From NCBI RefSeq assembly GCF_963662255.1, contig NC_085052.1, positions 8,752,307 to 8,816,306 on the forward strand: a DNA stretch of 64,000 nucleotides, read 5' to 3'. The stretch comes from Cinclus cinclus. Lineage: Eukaryota > Chordata > Aves > Passeriformes > Cinclidae. The translations under genes and the position numbers were made by a program. Numbering within the stretch: the stretch's first letter is position 1; each line of letters starts with the position of its first letter. Of the stretch, positions 10,961 to 23,013 are shown one piece after another. The notes beneath the pieces were generated by a model that worked only from the letters and a program-made list of their open reading frames with translations, had not been told where the DNA came from and searched no databases.

Positions 10961-12699
10961 TAAACTGCTCAGGCTTTGAGATTTCTGAGAAATGAGACCT
11001 GTGTTAAACAGCACTAATTATCAGCTGGAATCCTAATCCCATAACGGGTTTGAGAAGACTGAGACAGACCATTTTGTTTCCTCAGTGGAGGAAAATATTT
11101 TTAAGGGTGCTGCTTCAGCATCGGTCAGTTTAATGATTATTGTCAGTGTGGTTATAACTCTGTATTCAAAAATATATTTTTTTCTGCTAAATCCACTGGA
11201 ACAATTTTCTCCCCCAACATTAATTTAATGATAGAGCCAAAAACCTAATTGATATTGGTGAGCAATGCCATACGAACACATTATTTTCTTGGGTTTTGAA
11301 ACATAAATGGCAGACACAACTTTGACTGAAAGGACTTCTTTATGTTTTAACAGATGATTTATTGGCTGAGACTCCTACATATAACAAGCACAATTCCAGA
11401 AGCAATACATTTTTAATTGAAAAATTCAAGTATTTTTACTATGTACAAGTAACTTTGTCAGGTAAAGGGCTTTTAAAAGAATTTTAAAATGGAATTTTTT
11501 GGGGAACATTTGTGAAATGTTGCTTAGAAATTATATTCTCACCATAGCAAGTGCTTATAGGAGGCTATTAAAATAAAAAAAAATCTATTGTTTAAATTAT
11601 ACTTTATTGGAACTTGCTTTTTTAATATAGTAAAGAACAGATAAAGCACAGTGATCACTGAGCTGTATGTGTCCAACAGCCCTCCAAGAGACTTGTGGAA
11701 ATGTATAAAACAAGCAGTGATACAATCCGTTGCCAAACACTATCATAAATTTTTTATTTGGCAGCTAACATTCTCACTAGCTTTCTTGGCAGCAATTGGG
11801 ACCTTTAGCAAGAAAGGTGCAGGAGAAAAATACCTTATTTAGAGATGTTTTCAACACTTTCTGGGATTTTTCAGAACTTCTGCCTGCAGCATATTTTACA
11901 ACCACAGTCTCCAGTCACCTGATGAGTGGGTGGTGGTTTTAAACTTTTTTTTTTTTTAAATATAGACAGCCTACTACTTCCCTCTGGCCTTCAGCCTAGG
12001 ATGTGAATGTGTGGAGTGGGGCTGTTTGTTCCACAGAGATAGAAGTGGTTGCTCCTCTCTGTCTAGACAAAAAAACTTGAAAATAATATCAGAATGTACC
12101 TTTCATTGTTCTGATACTATATGTATCTTATTCCTGGGTGACAGAGATAAATGAAAGTCAAACATATGCTGATTACTTTTGCATTTTTGTCAGGAGATAT
12201 CTGCAGAAGAGCTGGTCACAGGTGCAGCTGACCTGGCCAGCCAGTGGGCTGTTGAGAAACAGAATTGGGAAATAGATTTCTATGCCCAGGTCCAGAGGCT
12301 TTTTTGTTTGTTTGGTTTTTTTTCCTTTAATATACTGAACTTGACATCTGATGCGTTACCTTCCTCCGTGAGCCCAAATGTGCTGATGTGTGTGTCTCAA
12401 CAATTCACTTATGAAAAGATATTCTATATTTTGGTATTCCATCATTTCAGAATAAAATAAGACAAAACTACTTTACATCTCAGCAACTTCCTCCAAAACT
12501 TTCACAACATTAAGATACATTCCAGTTTTTCACATGAACAGAAAGAAAACAGTTTGTCTTCAACAGATGTGGACCAGGAAAAACAACTTTTCCTTATCTG
12601 CCTCAAATGAGAAAGGCTGGAATTAGTTTTAGACGGCACAAATTGCTTTAAACATAGGCCTTATTAAAGTAATGCTGTTACAATTATAAACGCAAACTT
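10961..12699. other. Intron, AT-rich, no recognised features
   Basis: It contains only short homopolymer T runs (near 11948 and 12315) and ordinary low-GC sequence. Confidence 0.5.
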
Positions 12700-12990
12700 A
12701 AAGGCTTCCTCACAGCCTGTGCTCCAGTTTTGCCTGTCGTGTCTGCCAGGGGCATCACCCCCTCGAGAAGGTTTCAGAGCCCACACAGACATCTAGTGGC
12801 AGGTGAAAACACTGCACGGTGGCACTGCCACCTGGCACAGCTCCACGGGGACCTGCGGCCATGCCAGGGGTGAGGTGAGTTAACTTTGCTACCAAATGGC
12901 AACCCAACAGGGAAAGATGTGCTCTCTCTGTGCCATCCCAGTAGCCATGGTGAGACAGCTGCTCTTGTGGCAACTCTGGCTTCCCAAATG
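12700..12990. other. GC-richer island with a CTCF-like half match
   Basis: A local GC rise with several CpGs and short inverted motifs (TGGCAC/GTGCCA types). The minus strand at 12800-12786 reads GCCACTAGATGTCTG, one mismatch from the CTCF core as I remember it. No exon is apparent. Confidence 0.35.
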
Positions 12991-13384
12991 TACATTATTA
13001 TTGACTCTCTTCAGTTAAATCAGAGCCCTTTTTGTCTTTCTGAGTACCTTTAAATGTCTCTCTCCTTGCTACTACTTAATTTTTTTTACTTAAAAACTGC
13101 AGAGGTTAATTATGTAGCATCATTTGGAAGGTTCTCTGAACGTGGCTGTGTGTAATGCAGCTGACTGCAACACACCTGGGCAATGAGATTTTACAGACAG
13201 CAAAAAACACACACGATGAGAAAGTACACTCAATAATAAATTCTAAATGGTTGGAGGAGGAATATGACTTGCTTCACAGTCTGCATCAATCAATGGAAAG
13301 ATGCCTAAAACTTCAGTGGGGTTTGAGTCCCACATCTGCAAAGGAGATCAAGCGCCACAGCTCTGCACAGAGTTGTAAGAGCTC
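12991..13384. other. Intron, no clear feature
   Basis: Ordinary sequence. The end of this stretch (13305-13384) has phrases like CTTCAGTGGGGTTTGAGTCC that recall the flank of the old repeat called next, so the remnant may start earlier than annotated. Confidence 0.4.
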
Positions 13385-13460
13385 AGTGCCCCGATTCTGC
13401 TCTGTTACACCATTTAAAATCAAGCAGTACTCGGTGGTGTCATAACCCTGTACATCTGTG
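13385..13460. repeat. Ancient MITE-like amniote repeat remnant
   Basis: The string CCCCGATTCTGCTCTGTTAC, then a diverged TGTAAATCAGGAGTAACTC-like segment and GGTGTCATAAC, resembles a dispersed palindromic element I know from turtle and crocodile DNA (GATTCTGATCTCAGTTACAC type). It is heavily mutated and only one arm is clear. Confidence 0.4.
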
Positions 13461-15574
13461 TCAGACCCCGTGTTGCAAGGACAGACTTGATGCCAAGAAT
13501 GCAAAACAGATGTTGCTTTCCTAATGTTTTCTTGTCCTTTAAGTTGTTTTTGTGGGGTTCTATTTTCTTTTTGGGGAGCAAAACAGGTTAACAGGAATTT
13601 TCAGAGGGCAGACTGGAGGAATGCTTCTGCATCTTCTTTTTTATTTTGTGTTCATGTGTGAATATGCAGAGGCCTTGAGTTACAACTGGGAAAAATATAT
13701 TTTTTTTAAGCTTCATTTGAGCTATGCTCAGTTCCCTTGGGGCAAAGTGAAAGGTAGCTATTTGTGGATGGGAAAAAGGGCTTTTGTGAACAGCAAAACT
13801 GCATCACCAAACAGCTTAAGAAAAAGATTTTTTGAAGTTATTTTTTACTACTACTTTAAGAGGAAACGGGGATAAATATATATTTTTTGCATGTTGACTC
13901 ATTAACAAATTTAGCAATAAACACCTTGCAATTAAGTCCACTAGTTTACTGCTGTCCAGAAGTTTCTCAATACTCTTTGCACAGAAGGTTTTGGAAAATA
14001 CAGCACTAAGAAATAGCGAAGGCAAATCCCAACAGCTTGCTCAAGCAAATCTAGCCAACGCTTAAACTCACTTCTGAACACTGAAATTCGAGATGCTGTA
14101 TCAAATAAGCAGCTCTTTTTCCCTGAAGAGAAGAAACTGGGTGTAGCTAACCTAGTGCATAATAGGTTTATTCTCATTCACAAAACAGGAATTACTTTAT
14201 GGCCCCAAAGTAAAACTAGCACAGAAATATACTGGCAGATTTGCTGCAGATGTGTGTTTTGACACGTATGCAGGGAATCTGCTATTAATCACACGCTAAG
14301 ATTTTAATATTATGTAGGGTAATGCAGGCAATCATTATGGTGGAGGTTCTGGATGCATAACAGCCTAACCCACAAATGGGACTTTTAAATTTAACTCATT
14401 TGAGCTCACTCTCACACTGCACCAGCTGAATTCCCTGGTTCATCCCCCCACTCTCCACCACACACATTTATTTCAATATCTATTGTGCCTTTCTTTTTGT
14501 GCTTGTGCTCCGCTTCTTTTCTTGAGACACAACAGTTGTTGGGGAAAGTGCAGCTTCTCAATTCTCCCATTTGCCGGACTGTGACAGGAATGTTCTTGTC
14601 AGAGGGGCTGTTTGTGAGACCCCTGCACATGTACCCAGCACAGGAAACAGTCTGGCTCAAATGCTGGAAAAGTCATTCTTCACCTGAATCCTTCAAAATT
14701 TGTGTCTGAACATAACTAGAACTTATGTATCCATACCAGGGCTAAGATTACTATGGACAATTATACCGTGGAAATGCATTATTCTGACAAAGCAATCAAT
14801 CACGTTATTTCTCACAATTTCAGTTCACCCCTAAAATTTTCCTTACCTCCAAAGCCAGCTGGATATTATATTACTGAAGCTGTTGAAAGGGTGTAACACT
14901 AACCATGAAGCCAAAGGCCACTAAAACTATGCAATGCATAAATTTTTATTGTTTGCTCAGCATTGAAATCTCATTAGGGCTCATAACTCATCGGCACACT
15001 GCAAACATTTGCATCTGCTGATCATGAGAACTTGGACGGAATGTACACCTTTGGCTAATTTACTTGTTTTGTTTTTAGATGAGACTGTGTTGCTTTTTGT
15101 TTTCTGTTAAAAAGTCCTTACATGTTTGTGAGTAAAATGTCCACTTTTTAAACTAAATACATGAAAACGTTCACTTGCAATTTGTCAAGGTTGTTCTGTT
15201 GCTGGCAATGTTCATGATCATCATTTTACAAAAGCTTCACTTGACTTAGTATTCAGGGTAGTCATTGTTTGAAAACTGTGCCCCATAGAGCATTTCGCTT
15301 CATTCATCCTTTCTGTTTTATGCAGCCACATTTTAATTAGATTAAAATTTGTCCTCCAATTAGCTTTCATTAAAGTTTATAGATTACAGGAAAAATCTCC
15401 ACTGAGCTGTGCTTCAAAACTGTGCCTTAAGTTTAAAATGAAATAACTGTGCAAATGAAGCGATTATGAAGATTATTACTATGCAAAAAACATCAGTCAC
15501 TTCTTGGTTTACTTATACATTTAACTCTGTAATTCATTCTGCCAACTTCAATACCTCTGTGTTCTCCAGAGTAG
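13461..15574. other. Intron, no recognised features
   Basis: AT-rich with short T runs (13699, 13864). An octamer ATTTGCAT lies near 15007-15014. The open frames here do not resemble proteins. Confidence 0.5.
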
Positions 15575-15700
15575 TCATCATAATAATACCTTACAGTTAC
15601 AGGATACCTTTCATTACCGAAGATCCTTAGGGGCCTGATTCTACATACCAGTATTCCTGCTGAAGTCCCTGAAACTATTTGAGCAAGTGCTCCTTGCTGC
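15575..15700 (+). repeat. Ancient amniote interspersed repeat remnant
   Basis: The order AATAATACCTTACAGTTAC, then a CTTTCATTACCGAAGATCC segment, then GGCCTGATTCTACATACCAG and a GAAGTCCCTGA core follows a widespread old amniote element (CTTTTCATC.AAGATCTCAAAG and CCTGATTCTGCA...GAAGTCAATG motifs). Similarity is by recall and partial. Confidence 0.4.
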
Positions 15701-16258
15701 ATGTGAACCAGAACCCAAGTACAGGTCAAATCCTGCTTTCGGATACCCACGTAGCGTTACTGCTGATCTGCGCACCTCGGAATGCAAACCAGATATGAAC
15801 ATTATGCAAAAAGTCCTTCTGGGTGAGCTGTGGCAGCTGTTTAATGGTGCATGGTTACAGGACTCACCTCTGTAAATGAGTTTGTGAGTACAGATATTTC
15901 CACCCCCCAGTTAAAATTGCAGAGAAAGCTGAGAATGTAATTATCCAAAGAGGAAGCGATTCTGTAGGACACTGGGGCTGGGGCTGCATCTCTGCTGTCA
16001 CTCACGTCTTCAGATGTGACATTGCCAAGTATCAGATGCCCAGTCACTAATATCTCCCACACATGCAAATCTACTATGTGCTAAAGGCAATATAAAGTTT
16101 ACAGTTCACCAGGCTTATCCTACAACCAGACATTTATTCTGGAGCAACCTCTTGGTGGAACACAAGGGACTCCATGTCAGAGCAGGGCACCACAGAAACA
16201 GATCTGTTTGCAGGAAATTCTCTACCAATAGCAAGAGCTATAAATATACACATATAAT

Positions 16259-16261
<3 letters not shown>
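15701..16261. other. Intron, no recognised features
   Basis: Ordinary sequence with a few CpGs near 15750-15780. No exon or repeat is identified up to the GA tract. Confidence 0.5.

Positions 16262-16290
<29 letters not shown>
16262..16290. repeat. (GA)n microsatellite
   Basis: About 13 uninterrupted GA units follow a short A run. It is probably length-polymorphic. Confidence 0.95.
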
Positions 16291-16294
<4 letters not shown>

Positions 16295-16514
16295 GCCAAC
16301 ATCTTAAAACTAAAAATAGAGACACTTGGGTTACAAAAGCAGGGACCTGTCTTCACTGTAGCAACATATTTCTGATACAAGGAACACAGTAGAAAACAAC
16401 TACTTTACTACAAATGAAAGCATGGGAGAATTATTTCAGCAAAATGCAGGAGTCTAAAAAACAGTTTTCCTATTTTTCATGTGCTAATTGGTTGAAAAAC
16501 CACTAGTAAGTCTT

Positions 16515-16590
16515 CACATCCCTGTGGTAACTAGTGTTATTCCCACTTGGCAGATGGCAAAAGTAAAGTTTAAGGGTCAAAGGTTAGAGG
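16515..16590 (+). repeat. MIR/L2-tail-like remnant
   Basis: The order CACATCCCTGTGGTAACTAG, TGTTATTCCCACTTGGCAGA, then a GGCAAAAGTAAAGTTTAAGG segment parallels the conserved MIR core and L2-type tail (CCTGTGAGGTAGG...TATTATCCCCATTTTACAGATG...). It is old and diverged. It carries a DR1-like site at 16574-16586. Confidence 0.5.
16574..16586 (+). promoter_or_regulatory. DR1-like nuclear receptor site (HNF4/RXR type)
   Basis: GGGTCAAAGGTTA is two hexamer half-sites separated by one A, one base from the DR1 consensus RGGTCA-A-AGGTCA. It sits inside the MIR-like remnant, a setting in which exapted receptor sites are known. Confidence 0.35.
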
Positions 16591-19500
16591 GGAATTTATA
16601 TTTTAAATACTCTGACTCAAGCCAAGACCATGTTTCCAAGATGCACAGCAAACAGCAGCAATACTAATTTTAGGAGTCATGCTCAAGTCTGTCCCTTCCT
16701 CCACCTGTACTCCTTCTCCTGGTGTTCACTTCTGCCATCTCGTTACAACGTGCCAACCTCAGTTGCGCTGATGCAACAGCTTGTGGGTCCATGTGATGAA
16801 TAAGATCAAGGAATTGATCCAGGATAAAAAAAAGGAAGAGAAAAATGAGAAGGGTGGAGAGGTAGATCAATTCAATCGGAAGACATTGACAGGAAAACAG
16901 ATGTGCCCATGTAAACAAGAAAGCAACTGGATGCAGCACAAGGGCAGGAGTGAGTATTTTGTGGGAAGGAGACCCTGTTGTTGTACCACACGATTGAGGT
17001 CCAAACCATTCTGAAATCATTCAATTTTTGTGTTTGAACTCTTTTATAGCTCTTCTTCTGTTTACCTCCCTTTACCTGCTTTGCTCTGAGGAAGAGCATG
17101 GTTACTCCTCACTACCTTTGCTCAACAAGTTTGTGCAAGGAAATTTAGAAACTGCAAGTATTTGACTTTCCACAATCAAGACCTGGAAGACCAAGTTTGC
17201 CTTCTCAGTTACCCTGTCTATATTTCAGAAATACTGCTCCATTTTCTCAATAGAACTGCCATGTTTTTTTAAATACAGACAAACTAGTAATGCTTTATGT
17301 CAAGGGTGCATTTACAAATAGTTTATAAAGGATTTAGATGATTAACCATATATTAAGACAGTTAATCAAATTTAAGAGGCTATTTTAGAATTCTACAGAT
17401 CAAGCAGTTATTTATAATCCTTGTTATTGCTTTCTACCTTACATGCAACCCTAATGCACAGCATTAGAATATTCTGCTAACTCTTTATCAATTATTTGTG
17501 TTAGCAGAAAAAATCCAAATAAAACCCCCAAATCCTATCATAAGGAATAGGTTAGATAATTAGGACATTGAGACTCCTAGACTAAATGAATCAGACCCAA
17601 GAATCAAATCTTTGGAGATAATTAGCCTCTGCCATGATTTAGATATGTCAAGGTCCTTAAAAATCTCAGCCCTCATCACTGTGCGCATGGGATTTAGGCA
17701 ATTTAAAAAAGCTGGCGAAGTGTCATCTGAAAAGGCACAAATGCTGCAGTAACTGCAACAGCTGAGGAGCACATATTTTCTTCAAAAAACCATCAGCATC
17801 ATGACAGGCTGCTTAAAGCTTCAGCGCTTCATGCTGGTTGGGAAAAAAACCCCAGACAATGGAAAACTTGAGGAATGTTAAATATAACTATTATCCTTAC
17901 AAAATACAGTTCAGCTCAGTTAGAACAGAACGAAAAGTTATTTCTTATCATTTTATTCAGTCATTTGAAGCAGTGTCTTCCCTTTTTCATAGTTTTCACT
18001 TGGTATTGGGCATATAGAATGTTTTTAATGAAGAAATTACTACAGATTACTTTTTATTGCGGTATGATTTATATATTTTTTAAAAATCTGTTCTGGAAGT
18101 ATAGTGCATTTGGTGCTATTTTTGCATAGGAATGGAAACTCAAACTGGAAATAGAGTCATTCATTCACACTTACAGGATGACATCCCGTTGACAGGCATG
18201 CAAACTGCAAAGGTGCTACGCATTCACTCTCAAAATAATACACCATATTTTTTTTCCTTCTAAGCTTCAATTAAGAAAATGTTATAGAGGGATCAGTACT
18301 TTGTGACTGCTAAGGGTTCACCATTTGCAAGAGATCCTCTTTCAGAAGTACAAAGACAGAAAAGTCAAGGCACTAACTACTAAATAAACTGTTTTCACAA
18401 CAGAACTGCAACGTTCAAGCCCCTCTGCACTGAGGTGCTGTGCTGTCATGAGCTCTGCTCATTCACACTGATCTCCAAGAGCATTCCCCAGTCCATCAGA
18501 AAGGTCACCAATCCTTCCTGTCAAGTAGTCCATTATTTGCCTTGGTTGGGTTTATTTTCTCAATTTGAGGAGAATAAAAATCATAAAAGGTGTGAGAATA
18601 TGGATGAGAGAGATAAACTTAGAGATTCTAACAGAGCTGGAATGCTGTTGGTGCTAACAAGCCCTGAGCAAGTGATCTGTGTCTGGCATGCTCTGCCAAA
18701 CAAACTGCAATTACAGAAGAACCAAAAATAAAACAAGCAACTTTAAACCTCCTGAACGTGTGAGTCTGGGCCTAAGAATCATATTTGCACTTGGTCCCAC
18801 AGGCTTGCTTCCAAAAGGCACACAAAACTGGAGGGATCTTTTGAACGGGAAGGAAGGAAGGAAGCAAAGTTTCCATTTGAGACCTGGCATTTTGGAATGG
18901 CAGAAAGACCAGCTGACCCCAGAGGCTCTTGTCCCTCAGTGTCAAATTCCTACAAGAGCAGCTCGTGAGACTTGGGCTGTATCATACCTGAATCAAAACG
19001 TCAGGGCTAGAATCCACACCACGAGTCATGCTCTCTGAGAGTGAGGTACATAATCCTCTTGGCTTTGCTTTCTCTTGGGCTTTCCCACCCTTTTGCATGC
19101 CTCTGCAGTGCCAATCGAGATGTGCTTCCCCTTTTTGTCTTACAGAGAAAACCTCAGCTAGGACCAAATTTTAATGATTTCAAACTATGCGCTCTGTAAC
19201 TTCCTTTGCACCAGCTTCCTTGTTTTCTGCTGGGTCTAAAAAAACCCTTTGACCCGCTCATAAGAACACCATTTCTGTTTCTGTCATCCCAAATTAACAA
19301 ATAAATGAGGAGAGGGGAACTCCCCTGTCACTCCAAACCTTCACCCTTCAAGTCCCCCTGCCTCATTGCAGCTCTGGTGCTCTAAAATAAAGCGAGCATT
19401 AACAGGCTGAAGTTTCCATGGGACATCAGCACTTACTTAAAAGATATTTTGAATCATGGGCTAACTGGTGGTGGGCAAGGGCAGGTATTTACTTCTGCAG

Positions 19501-20326
19501 TCTCTTAGGATACAATGGATTTATGGCAGGCAATTTTGAACAACACCACTATTGTCTCTTCACATTCTATCTGCCTCCATTATTCATTTGTGTTGATTTT
19601 GATTGATGAGGACACTTTAAAAAAGGAGGAGAGGAAGGAGGAGGGAGAAAGGAATACTTCAACTGTTTGGTTTCTAATTCCTGTAAATCTACAGTTCATA
19701 CTGCAAGAGTACTACTCAAAAGAAATGTCAATCCTCACATTTTGGTAAGGGGTTTTCCCTTTTACCAGTCACTCTTCTTTCTGAAAGAAGTGGGATGCAG
19801 GCAGTGCTTCCATGACCTACTTAATCACTACAGGGGTGGCACATCACACTTCAATCAGCCAAGAAAATTAATGTTCTTTTCTTCAATGAAAAAGTATTAA
19901 GACTTCCGCAAAACCTCTTTTTTATATTTACTTCCTATGCCACACCTAATTAAGTTTTAGAGCTGGTTTGATATGTCAAAAATTGCTTGGACCACAGAGC
20001 TGAACCCAAGAAGAATAGGTAACATTTCATCATTCAAAGTGGATACATCTTCTAGAAATCTAACTGTATGGCAGTCATAATGAAAAAGCCCAGATTTGGC
20101 TTGCTTGCTTCCAAATATATGTATTTACTGACCTCTCATTAAAATATCCTGACAGAATACAGATTATGAGCCACCTGATATATTTCTTTCCATGGGTGGC
20201 AGCGTCTGAGACCTGGGGGTAAAGAGATTCCTGAGAGTCATTTAAATTCAGTTCACTCCTCCCAAAGTTTTAAATGAGCTTCTGAGCAAGCACTAGAAAC
20301 TTGCCAAGCTCTCTGCTTACTTATGG
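16591..20326. other. Intron, no recognised features
   Basis: AT-rich. A phrase at 16993-17012 (GAGGTCCAAACCATTCTG) recalls a CR1 3' end, but its flanks do not match. Open frames up to 119 codons resemble nothing. No splice-flanked exon is apparent. Confidence 0.5.
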
Positions 20327-20370
20327 GAAAGAGAAGAAAAAAAGAAAGAAAAAAAAAGAAAGAAAAAAAA

Positions 20371-20455
<85 letters not shown>

Positions 20456-20460
20456 GAAAG
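20327..20460. repeat. Long (AAAG)n microsatellite with imperfect A-rich lead
   Basis: The first 45 bases mix AAAG and AAAAAAAG units. From about 20374 to 20453 about 20 AAAG units run without interruption. This is the longest tandem repeat in the window and gives spurious poly-lysine and Phe/Leu/Ser-rich open frames. Confidence 0.97.
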
Positions 20461-22530
20461 CCACATTCATCACATGTTTGCATCTCTCCTGCTCAGAGAT
20501 CTGCCCCAGCACATGGTAACTGCAACATTGAATGGACTGCCTGTAGCCAAGGGAAGCCCAGTACCTTCCTGAATATTTGGACACAGGATTTCCTTACTAG
20601 TTCCACCCCTTTTTTCACTTTGAGTAGTACGAGCTATAATAAAGAAAGAGAAGTAGTGAAAAAAAAGGACAGAAAGGACAGATAGATTTTTAATAAACTG
20701 GCATCAGATGTCATAGTTACCACCACATTCAAAAATCAACCCCTCTGTTGAAATTTTGGTGTCTATACTGTTGGTGTTTTAAAAGCCTTCCTGCAGGCTC
20801 AGGAAGAAAGCTTTGCTGTTTCCTATTACCTCTGAAAATGTAGACTTGGAAACATGACTTACAGAAAAAGAAAACTTGACTTCCAAGAAGAAATAGGTGG
20901 AGAGAGGAAGAGTCTGTGGAACTGAGGAATACACAAAAGCTTGCTGCTTGACCACTCGGTTCACTTTACAAGGCATAATTACATCTGCCTTTTTATAATG
21001 TTATGTGGTTCATATTATTACTTTCTGTACCATCTTTCAAGGGAGTAGGCTGCTACTAACTGGTGTTAGGAAGAAACTAATTATAATTACTCAGTATTTC
21101 TACAGCTCCCTGAGAGGGATACAAGATGTTTGCAAAATCATCCGGTTCTGTTGCTGAAAATCCCATCTTCACAATTCTGACTTTTCAAAATGATCTGCTC
21201 TTAATATAACATGAATTGTCAAAGGCTGTCAAATAAACGATAAAACTCTCAGGAAATAAACATCTCTCCCCTAGTAGGTTTGTATATATTTCTGCAAAAG
21301 TAAAGAATTCTAAAAGTAAATAAACACATGGGAGGATTAGAGAAGCAATAAACAAAAGCATTTCCTCATTTTGAATTTAAGAAAATAGGAGCCTCTTTCC
21401 AGCCATTGCCAGGAAATACAAATGCACAGAGGTGAAGTTTGTACTAGCTAAAATATTATTTCATGCTAGGGCATATAGGCATGCATTCACACATACATGC
21501 ACACATTACACGTATATCCCCAACCAAAATTTAAGTCAGGTTTCCACTGTGCCTTGATAGATTGATGGGCAAGGGATTTTAACACCCGTTTGGACCAACA
21601 CAGGCCCAGGGACTCCTTGCTGCAAGATGATAAAGACTAAACCTTTTAGTCCTAATGAAGGAGTTTACAGGATTCCTAATCCCTGCACCCCACCTCACTT
21701 CTCCCGCAGTCCTGCTGAAAGCTTTAAAACAGTCCCCAGCACTAACATGGTACAGAGCCTGTTGAACATGCTGATCTGCTCATGATTACTCTTTGCCACT
21801 GTAAAACAATCTAACTCCTCAAGTGAATGGAGTCTGTAGCAACAATGGTGTTATTGACTTGTTGCTCCAGCTCTATTTAGTTATTACCCTCGAGGCCACA
21901 ATCAATAGACTTTGCACCAAGTCAGCCTAATAAATCCCAGGCTTTCACTGGAGCTTTGCCAGGAACTGCTAGAAAATCTATGGCAGGCAAACACTTAGAG
22001 TATGAATAACATAGAAAGCTGTACTGACAGCTGTATAAATTAATTAACAAGGAATGTTCTTACTCTTTTAAGAAGATCATAATGCACGTTTACGATGATT
22101 TAAGGAGTCACAGGTAGAGCAACAGAAAAATTACCTTTGTGCTTTCATTTAAAATAAAAATCAAATATGATTAAAACAAAACAGCTTCAGACAACTTTTT
22201 CCTCCCTTTGATTATTGGACATGCAAAAATCTGCATTTGCGTTAGTGCCGTGGCCATTTAATTATTCCAAGTTTGATTTAAAAAGGAACTGAGCCCAGCA
22301 ACCAGTGGCCACTCAGTGCAGATGGTGCTGGCATTTTCACCGGATGAATGTTGACTGTTGTGTGCTGGTATCTGCAAGGGGGACTTAAATCGTGTTTGTA
22401 ATACAGTGATTAAAACAGAAACAAAAGGAAGGGGGAGAACTGCTGTTCAAGAAGTAAGAGGTTGGTCACTAGTGAATTACAGATTCTTTCAGTTCCTCCT
22501 GAAATAAGCAAATATTCTGCAGACTCAGCT
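20461..22530. other. Intron, no recognised features
   Basis: Mixed AT-rich sequence with a short CA-rich patch near 21490-21510. No exon or repeat family is recognised. Confidence 0.5.
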
Positions 22531-22564
22531 GCGAGGCGCCTGATCGCAGTGTCCGGAGACGCGC
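22531..22564. other. CpG knot (six CpGs in about 34 bp)
   Basis: Six CpG dinucleotides occur between 22531 and 22564 in otherwise CpG-poor DNA. It contains CTGATCGCAGT, which also occurs in a second knot near 45800. It is too small for a CpG island. Confidence 0.6.
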
Positions 22565-22991
22565 TGAGCCCACTGTGGCAAGAGCTTGGTGCCAGCCCTG
22601 GAACAAAAGCACCTCCTTTTTGCACGTTGAAAACCAATGTAACAGATCAATAGGCTCTTACAACTGATTAGTTGTCCCAGTGGTACTTTCTGGGAGCATT
22701 CAGCTTTCCTAATGAGGGTCCGCTGCTTTGCTGGGAAGCAAGGAGGGGCTTGGGCACCTGCCAGGCTGGCTCCCCACCACTGGAGGTGGGCACAACCTGG
22801 GGCAGACCAATGCTTGAGGCCAAGCTGTGGCAGCCTTTGACCTTTTGGGCAACAAGGCAGATTTAAGCTATGCTGTGAGCGTGGCAAAGATGAACGAAAT
22901 CTATCCTGAGCCTAGGCAGAACTGATCTCATGAGTGAGGTGAGAAAGGTCAGACCAACCTGTCCTGTCTGAGGAGGGGGTGGCAAACAGAT
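22565..22991. other. GC-richer intron segment, no exon recognised
   Basis: Overlapping open frames on both strands (the longest 120 codons, minus, 22887-22525) reflect low stop density. The predicted peptides resemble nothing I know and lack clear splice signals. Confidence 0.45.
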
Positions 22992-23013
22992 GGGGGGGAG
23001 GGGGCCACTGGGG
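22992..23013 (+). other. G-quadruplex motif
   Basis: Runs of seven, five and four G separated by A and CCACT satisfy the four-run, short-loop G4 pattern. On the transcribed-RNA side (minus) this is C-rich, so any structure would form in DNA. Confidence 0.6.

Noticed and set aside
16993..17018. Phrase resembling the CR1 3' terminus (GAGGTCCAAACCATTCTG)
   Set aside because: Upstream sequence does not match CR1, and the phrase is short enough to be chance.
20253..20685. Several Lys/Glu-rich or Phe/Leu/Ser-rich open frames
   Set aside because: They are direct translations of the AAAG microsatellite.
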